The position numbers and the translations under genes were made by a program. From positions 98,456,001-98,520,000 of the forward strand of contig OZ231126.1 of the NCBI GenBank assembly GCA_965153355.1: DNA of 64,000 nt, in the 5' to 3' direction. Positions 57,175 through 64,000 of the stretch are shown here, in pieces. The stretch's first letter is position 1. Every line of letters starts with the position of its first letter. The stretch is from Flaccisagitta enflata. Lineage: Eukaryota > Chaetognatha > Sagittoidea > Aphragmophora. The notes below the pieces were generated by a model. It saw only the letters and a list, made by a program, of their open reading frames with translations, was not told the DNA's origin and did not search any database.

Positions 57175-58198
57175 ATGGAATGGGGAAGAGGGGAAATAAG
57201 GAGTGTGGGAAAAAAGATCACAATTGAGATAATAATTTTGAATATTCCAGGTGTAAATATGAGTATGTGATTTACATGTTATTGTAAATGGGTAAAAAAT
57301 CTAAAGTATTGTACTATGAAATAAAAGCTTTGGAAAACCTCTTACCCTCCATGAGCTGTTTCAGCTGAGAGAGGTTGAGAAAATTCAATCTGGAATGATA
57401 AATGGGGTTGGGCCGAGGAACTCAGGTAAGGATGTGAACTATGGCAATACAAAATTTTTGAACATAGTGTTAGAAAGTTTACATTTCATAGCCATTTAAT
57501 TGACACCCTCACCTGAGTTCCTCTGCCCATACGATATTGTGCACCTCGGTCAAGCGTTCAAACGCGAATTGTGATGATTCGTTATTTAGTAAACACGTTG
57601 CATGCACCTACAGGGGTGTATAAAATTAAGCTACCACCCCCCCCCTTCGTGTTTACCCACACTAATCCCCAGTAATTTGTTTTATTTCTATAAAAGGGGC
57701 AATATAAAGAGGGCAATATGAAAAAGGCAACATGAAATATCAAACTTATACCCCACCTATATCTATAAAGTGAGGGTGGGATAAGTGTCTAATTTTATAC
57801 ACCCCTGTACCTCGGTGATCATCTTGGTCAAAAAGGATTTTCTGTATAACGAAAAAAAAAAGAGAGAAAAAAAAATGCACATTTGGAAATCTTTGACACA
57901 AAAGGACAATAATACTGATTTCTGATGAAGTAATTCTGTCAGTAGGTTTGTAGGTAGGTCAAATGAATAAATTAAATGAATAAGAAATAAACATACCCGC
58001 TGTTACTTGGACCGTGAATATAAAGAGTGTTAGGCTTTTCAAGGACCGAATTGGCGTTGGCCATGTTGAAACGACACCATCCGTGTAGGAATTGCAAGAA
58101 CTCGGGCGCTTCCATGTCATGCTGGGTGATGAAGTAGTTGAGCCATCTAGAAATGATGTAAAAAGGAAAAGAGAATTGATTTAGAAATATGATATATT

Positions 58199-58248
<50 letters not shown>

Positions 58249-59539
58249 AGATAGATATTTTTTCTTTCAATGTATAGTTGACGTTTAGAGAAATGTTGAC
58301 AAAGAGGAAATAACTCTGTTGCAAATAACTCTGTTGCAAATAACTCTGGCAATGAAAAGTATGGAGAGTATTACCTGACAGATTTGTCAAATGGTGTTTC
58401 TACGGGGACGTACGCCTCCGTCGTTTCGCCTTCCCGAACTTTGGCGAGGTACTCTTCTTTGTGCTCTCTCTTAAAGGCGTTGTTGTCCTCAATGATCTTG
58501 CGATAACGTTCACTGAGTAATAAGCGGGAACAAATAACGTGAGATGAAAATATTGTTGCGGACGGGTGGGCAGGGGCAGCTGTATGCATAACACAAACAC
58601 ATGGATACAAATAAAAAACTCCAAAAACGCCCATTTTCCACATTTGTATTCACGTTCATGGACCAACGGATCAACGGACTGATGGACGGACACAGCTTTA
58701 TAAAGAGTCATTAAACATTTAACAGTTATCACTCACTCGTTCCAAATCCTGAGAAAAAAGGGGTACTTGTTGTTCTCCCGTTGTTGATTCTCCAGATGCA
58801 TGTCTACAAATGGAAACAAATATTTTTTAAGATGTAATACATGAAACCTAGCTAAATGTCTGTTTAATGGGCAGTCATAGCTGAAATATCACCATAACTG
58901 ATGTTCTTACCTAGAAAAGATTGGGTAAAAGAGTCCCATCCATTGAAGAGAATGGTAAAGAGACGCCAACGATCCAGTAGTGGTAGCCTACAATAATGAC
59001 AAAGTAATGACAAAGTGATATCAAAATGATGACAAAGTGAAAAATTGCAAAAATAACACAGTAGACAACAAGGCCGACACCTATAAGAGCGTGTAGATTT
59101 ACAGATGGACTCAGAATGACTTAGAAAAAATTTAAAGAGTCGCGTGCACGCGACTAAGCAAGGTCAGATACACGGCTACCGAAGAAGTCCCAGCGTCTTG
59201 ATGATAGGCCATATTCCCAAAAACCACTCCCATTATTATTTAGCTTACGGGTATAATAAGTCAAGGCCCAAAACAACGGACCCCTCACGGACAGACGGAC
59301 GGACAGACAGACCGACAAAGCGGGTTGTAGAGTCGCGTAGCACGCAACTAAATAGAATGACAATAACAATCTATACTAACTTGGCCATGAAGTCTTCAAA
59401 TGACGTTGGTTTGTAATGTTTTATCAATTCCTGCACCAGCAATGAGTGCAGTGTCTCCTCTTCTGGTTGTCTTGGAGATAGTAAGCCACGACAGATTCTG
59501 GATATAGTAAAAATGAGAAAGTTAAAATAATGAAACAGA

Positions 59540-59587
<48 letters not shown>

Positions 59588-61298
59588 GAGAGAGGGCACA
59601 TAATGATTCAATTAACCTTCAAATTCGAGGCTTTTGGGCGCAGAGTGAACACTCCCATCGTTAAGTACCAAAGTCGTTGATTTTTTCTTGGCTTTCGCAG
59701 TCGCCTGACCCCCCTCCTTACTCAAGATGGAGACGCAAGTCGGCCACTCCTATTATAAATGATAATTAGAACAAATGAGCGTAATAAATGACATGGGGTC
59801 ACAATAGGGTTGCGGACGGGTGGGCAATATAATAACTATAACAAATTAATGGACCAACAGACCAACAAATTAATGGACCAACAGACCAACAAATTGACAG
59901 ACCAACAAATTTCAATACCTTTGAAGTGCCTGGCTGCCAATCTTTGGTTTTTCGCAAGAAATCTGGCAGGGGCGGACAGGGACGAGATTTGGGCTCCGTT
60001 CGTCCCTCCTCCCCGTTCATGAGCCCCTGTTTATCGGGCTTCTCATCGAACCAGTGGACGAGGCGCTCTTTGGTAAGGGCGCAGATGGTACTGAGATAAT
60101 CCTATATAAGTAAAAAGGAATGATTGATGAAATATTAAACATAAGGAATGAGGGATGGGGTGGAATGTGGATGGGGTTGGGATGTGGTTGGGGATGGGGA
60201 TGGGACGGGTGCTTAAATTTATAACAACCTTGGGATGCTGCAGCGTTATTGCGACTTGCAAAAGGTCGCCGTTCTCGATCAAAGTCGATTTGTTCGCCAA
60301 ACGCATAACCAAATCTTCTTTGCCACTGTCCTTTTTGGTCCATCTCTCTGATACAGACAAACAAAAAAGAAAAGAACAATGAAATGGATATAATTGTGTA
60401 TAATTCAAAATTTGTTCCACAGGTACATAAAATGGTTTTTAAGGATTCATGCCTCTATTTGTCTGTTGATATATGAATCTGCTATACACATGGCATTGTT
60501 GCATACTCACTGAGTAGATCGCGGACTGCGATTTGCTTCTTATTATTGAAGCGGAGCGGGATGAAATGGTGCCAATGGGCACAGAATTTATCTACTGTGG
60601 CTTGGAGGTCTTAGTAGTCGTTCCTTGAGATTTTGAGAAAAAAAGAAAAAAGAAAACAGAAAATAGAAATTATTGTAATAGAAATGCAAAAAGATGGGCA
60701 GGGACAGTATTGGAAAAGGTTATTAAGAGTATTGGGCCTAAATACTGTACAACAGACCGACCCTAAAACCTATCTTAAAACCCAACCGACCAACTAAAAC
60801 CTATCTTAAAACCCAACCGACCAACAGTCGACCAATAACACGACCTACCATAAACCAACTAAAACCCATTAACCGACCAACCAGCAACCAACCACCTAAG
60901 CTGACTTTAGATTCAACCTACCGACCAACCGACCTACCAATGGACAAGGCCTCTTATAGAAATGCATGTACACGACCTAATTTACATGTAATGCCTGGCG
61001 TAAAGAATTTCGTCGTCATTTTTGAGATATTTCCTGCGGAAGTCGTTCCACGCCATCTCGCCCCCCACTAGGTCGTCAACGTCGGTTTGATCCAATTCCA
61101 GATGGGCAATGTGCGGTGGATTTGAGAATAACATCGCCTCCATCACTCTGGTACTCCGTGATACCGGGTGTTCCCGCCGTGGAACAGGGGCAGGATCATT
61201 CTTTACCTTGCCGGTTTGCTCCTCCAATTTTACTTTTTTTCTGGAGGCTGCACTGCCTCTTCATCGTCGGATGAACAATAGTCCTCTCCTCCATGCAT
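55994..61298 (-). CDS. Superfamily 3 helicase (NS1/Rep-like), about 16 exons
   Basis: Minus-strand exons from 5' to 3': 61,298-60,986; 60,609-60,511; 60,347-60,229; 60,101-59,919; 59,749-59,617; 59,497-59,381; 58,987-58,911; 58,803-58,737; 58,512-58,375; 58,146-57,997; 57,841-57,811; 57,607-57,513; 57,389-57,346; 57,095-57,054 (GC donor); 56,642-56,555; 56,225-55,994 (stop). SF3 motifs: Walker A HGPSNSG/KS split over a junction, Walker B HNIVWAEELR, sensor LKQLMEG, motif C TIVTSNHSL, then arginine-rich RELRALECRCYQLNLR. The N-terminal part has a nuclear-localisation-like PEKK...VKLEE and unassigned helices. About 640 residues. One frame break is likely at the T7 run 61,234-61,240 (A7 on the coding strand). 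Phases at junctions 1/2 and 5/6 do not close, so those exons are provisional. SF3 helicases unwind viral DNA in parvo-, papilloma- and related viruses. Confidence 0.72.
56655..57055. repeat. Inverted duplication with a host repeat in its loop, inside a helicase intron
   Basis: GGCAAGATTTGAGAATCACCGGGCCAATTATAAGAAATATGTTTACTCTCTGTGACATTAGTTATACATCTC at 56,650 is mirrored at 56,985-57,055. Between the arms (56,728-56,952) is a + strand CGCGACT-family copy with (GGTTGGTT)n. The GC donor and AG acceptor of this intron lie on the outer edges of the two arms. Confidence 0.85.
58555..58705 (-). repeat. CGCGACT-family copy in a helicase intron
   Basis: TTGCGGACGGGTGGGCAGGGGCAGC ... GGACCAACGGATCAACGGACTGATGGACGGACACAGCTTTATAAAG is a minus-oriented copy lying in the intron between helicase exons 58,737-58,803 and 58,375-58,512. 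Confidence 0.7.
59136..59352 (-). repeat. CGCGACT-family copies in a helicase intron
   Basis: AGTCGCGTGCACGCGACTAAGC at 59,138 is followed by GATACACGGCTACC (the reversed 3' end), then GACGGACGGACAGACAGACCGACAAAGCGGGTTGTAGAGTCGCGTAGCACGCAACTAAAT. Intron 58,988-59,380. Another partial copy is at 59,810-59,915 in the intron between exons 59,749 and 59,919, and a further one at 60,705-60,975. Confidence 0.75.
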
Positions 61299-61624
61299 CT
61301 TTAAACACAGTTCAAGATTAAAGTTTGGAGAAATAAAGTATCAGACCAAGACCTGGGAAATGAAGGTGAAATTACTTAACAAAACAAATGATGAATGAGC
61401 TCGCAAAATGATTTTTTTTTCAATGAAAATTTCGAGAAATGGATACAAATATCCTTGGCAGAAAATCAGAACGATCATCGACAATTCATTTCTTGTTTTT
61501 CTTGTCAGAAGTGTTTGCGCTGCGTGATTCTACAGTGGAAAAGTGTGTGCAAATGGAGGCGAGAAAGGGGGGGGGGGTGGTGCAAAGAGAAGGGGAGAGA
61601 GAGAGAGAGAGAGAGATGTCCATC

Positions 61625-61854
61625 AGATCTTGCTCGTCTAACTCCTCCTCGGCGTCGTTGTTGTTGTTGTCGTTTGCGTTGACGATATCCATCGGATCTA
61701 ATTCTAATTCCTCGTCTGATTCCCCCATGGCGTTGTTGTTGTTGTTGCTTGCGTTAGCGTGCGCAATGTCTAATTCCTCCTCGTCTAATTCCTCCTCGTC
61801 TGATTCCTCCTCTTCTGAGGTATAAACTTCCTCGCTTGATTTGCGCACGCACAT
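61625..61854 (-). CDS. Acidic leader exon, possibly the 5' exon of the helicase gene
   Basis: From ATG at 61,854 the minus strand encodes MCVRKSSEEVYTSEEEESDE... with two related acidic blocks (DEEELDIAHANASNNNNN and DEELELDPMDIVNANDNNNN), implying an internal duplication. It stays open to 61,625, where a GA microsatellite begins. It lies 330 bases upstream of the first well-defined helicase exon on the same strand. No clear donor was found, so linkage is inferred only from position and from the equally acidic start of the next exon. 61,299-61,590 shows nothing else. Confidence 0.4.
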
Positions 61855-62139
61855 TCTTACAAGTGTAAAGAAGCGAGCCGCTGCGAGAGTCTAAAAGGGG
61901 GGATTACCCTGCATCTTTCAATGATTTTGGAAAAAAATTGATCTTTTGAATTTTTTTTTCTTGAGCTTGAGTGGAAAAGCATAAACGATTTCTAACAAAA
62001 GGAACCACAAGACAACTACTCCCTCAATATTTCATCAGTTTTTAATGTTTAAGCATATAGTTTACTTATAATTTAGCATCAGAGACTGTTATGATGAAAA
62101 AATCTAATCAAAAAGAAGCGGCGGCATCTTAATTCCAGT

Positions 62140-63670
62140 ATGTGTGCGGGTGCACCAACGGACGGACAAAGCCTCTTATGATATCGCGAATAAACGTTAA
62201 AAAAAATCAGTGTAATCAAGGAAACCCTGTATGGGCGGCGTTGTCTATGTGCCTTAGGATAGATTTTGTAACTTTACCTTATTCACGAATGTTTTTCGGC
62301 GATTAACTCTTTTACTTGATTTCGTTCGGCGACGTACAAAGATCGCTATGGCCTTCATGTAAAAGTTGTTTTTCTTTCCTCGTTTTGCCCGGAGGCACTC
62401 ATCAGTCGTGAAATAAAGCTACAAAATTGGGGAGTGGTGAACTTGACGGCGGATAAACTTGACACGAGTTTCCCTTATTTTTTCCCAGATCCATCGGCGG
62501 TACCCCCAACTCCAGAAGCAAAGCCAGCGCAACCCAAGTGAGTTGTTTGCCGCAGCGTTGCCATTAAGCACAAAATAGCACGCTTTAAACTGTATGTTGT
62601 GGTCTATCGTCTGTAGAGCAGAAGAGAGACAAATGCTAGGTCGAGCTCTTAACTTTCAGTGCAAAGGAAAGGAATGGTTAATATCTTGTGGCATGCAAAA
62701 GAATTCGAATTCTAAATGTCAATGTAAATAAACGTGAAATACGATAACAAATTAAAGGTAGACGTGCGTTTTATTAAAGGTAGACGTGCGACGTATCGTG
62801 TAAAAAGTAGCCGCTCACACCTCAATACTAGGTTTGTCCAAGGCCATTGACAGATCGGAAGAAGCTCTGTTTCAAACAAAACATTTAAGATGAAGGAAAG
62901 CTCGTCTGAGCCCGTCAGTAAAACTGCAGTTAGAAATACTGGCAGAATGATTTTAGTTTAAAAGAATGTCAGAACGACTGATCTGTCACAACGACGGTTT
63001 GTACGTCTGAACTGTCGGATAGATTTTCCAAATTCGGAAACTATCAGAGCAGGGCCGGATACACGGCTACCCCAGTCGCGTGCGGGTGGTCAGGGGCTGT
63101 AATTGAGGTCACCAGATCATTTGGGCAGGAGCAGTGAGGCTAATACAGCTGGGTAAATGCAGAGTTAGTGATATTAATACATGGTGTTGTGAAATCAGCA
63201 ACATTGCCAATTCCACCTATGGCATTTAACATAGAAAACATAGGAAAAAATTGTTTTTGCTCATTTTTCTCAAAATACGTCATCTTCAAATTTCTTCATT
63301 TTTTCGTCAAATGTTGCCCTAAGGGTGAGGACCATATGGATAAAAAAAGTTGGGATACTCCTCTTCTCAAAACATGCAAAAAGAGGAAAAAAAAATTTTT
63401 GTGCTAAAGTTGCTAATTTCACAACTACTTGAAACCTCTTCTTACCATGTTGTTAATGTTGCTGATTTTAACAACTATCCAAGGTGCTAAAGTTGCTAAT
63501 TTTAACAACATTTTCCACTTTTGACCCTCAAATTTAGCAAAATGGCCCATTTGTGGATGCTGTTGATTTCTAGTTGAGGACACGCAACTCTACAAGAGGC
63601 TTTGTCCATCCATCTGCACATTGGTCCATCCATTGGTCTGTCCGTCAGTCTGTCCGGCTGTTTCAAGTGT
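62140..63670. repeat. Right-end region with CGCGACT-family fragments
   Basis: Partial copies at 62,145-62,195 (minus), 63,050-63,150 (minus, complete 3' end GGCCGGATACACGGCTACCCCAGTCGCGTGCGGGTGGTCAGGGGC) and 63,575-63,660 (plus). Apart from the candidate exon at 62,489, I see no gene from 61,860 to the window end; a GTTGCTAATTTTAACAAC repeat occurs at 63,405-63,510. Confidence 0.6.
62489..62537 (+). CDS. Candidate short exon, possibly PTPN9 linker
   Basis: A strong acceptor (TTATTTTTTCCCAG) and a consensus donor (AAGTGAGT) enclose 49 bases that read (X)DPSAVPPTPEAKPAQP. It opens in phase 1, which matches the last PTPN9 exon (33,758). PTPN9 has a poorly conserved linker between its SEC14 and phosphatase domains, so a Pro-rich exon would fit. 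If true, the intron between them is 28.7 kb and contains the cysteine-rich gene, the Polinton and the helicase gene. The evidence is only splice signals and phase. Confidence 0.25.
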
Positions 63671-64000
63671 TTAACTTCATTATAGGTTTCACAAATGCCA
63701 AAAGCGCTTTATCCATTATAGTCGAGGGTTTCCATTACAATTGACTGGACCACTGATTCCGATTTTAAGACCTCAGATTTAATTTCACAGCCTAAACATA
63801 TCTTCCAGTAGGTGTATTTTACCCCAGAGATACTTCACTGATAGATGATCAAATGCTTCACCTTTTGGCACCATATTTTCGAGTTGCTCCTTGAATTTGG
63901 CTTATGCTATTGATCAAGATGTCAAGGAGAGGCTATGGGTCTATGATTAGTAGGGGATGTCATACTATGTTGTCGGTGGAAAATCATTATGGAACTCGGG

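Noticed and set aside
60511-60609. HUH endonuclease motif in the helicase N-terminus (CAHWHHF)
   Set aside because: The H-x-H pair is not in a convincing HUH context and no downstream tyrosine motif is evident; junction phases in this part are unresolved.

Overview
This window is eukaryotic, most likely from an invertebrate animal. Two recognisable host genes are animal nuclear-envelope and signalling genes: LEMD3/MAN1 at 7.6-14.6 kb and the SEC14 (CRAL-TRIO) half of PTPN9/MEG2 at 22.1-33.8 kb. Both lie on the + strand, both are cut into short exons with GT-AG introns, and their introns are packed with transposon debris. I cannot name the species from sequence alone. Layout: 1-4.7 kb is a 67-bp satellite. 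A cysteine-rich exon sits at 4.9-5.1 kb. The LEMD3 exons follow; the 4-kb second visible intron is a large inverted-repeat element carrying an 18-bp minisatellite. 14.7-21.4 kb holds foldback elements and MITEs. PTPN9 starts at 22.1 kb, and its 10-kb intron holds a LINE reverse transcriptase (minus strand), a non-autonomous hAT with an 8-bp target duplication and a BED finger, and a MITE caught in both filled and empty states. 35.2-37.7 kb holds exons of a cysteine-rich protein with a possible polyaspartate tract. 38.4-39.9 kb is a strikingly purine-rich tract. From 40.66 to 55.59 kb lies a Maverick/Polinton-class element, all on the + strand: packaging ATPase, small basic protein, conserved Polinton-type protein, retroviral-like integrase, a one-TM protein, a penton-like protein, several basic/acidic proteins (one with a linker-histone-like C-terminus), a double-jelly-roll major capsid protein, a protamine-like protein and a protein-primed family B DNA polymerase. 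I found no adenovirus-type protease and no terminal inverted repeats.

The most interesting region is 40.6-61.9 kb. (i) The major capsid gene is split by seven spliceosomal introns, one of which is largely a copy of a host repeat family. (ii) The polymerase has unusual features: a motif-A-like segment before, not after, the endonuclease-like insertion, an NTDG motif C, and no clear exonuclease motifs. (iii) Ending 400 bp beyond the polymerase and convergent with it is a minus-strand gene of about 16 short exons encoding a superfamily 3 helicase (NS1/Rep-like), including a GC-AG intron. A PolB-SF3 neighbourhood recalls the known chimeric origin of bidnaviruses, but whether the helicase belongs to the element is undecided. 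(iv) The ATPase, polymerase, capsid, a lysine-rich protein and the helicase each show a one-base frame break, mostly in homopolymers, which suggests sequence errors, slippage or early decay.

A dispersed family marked by AGTCGCG...CGCGACT, GTCCGTC runs and a GCCCCTGCCCACCC...GTATCCGGCC 3' end recurs about 15 times, frequently inside introns.
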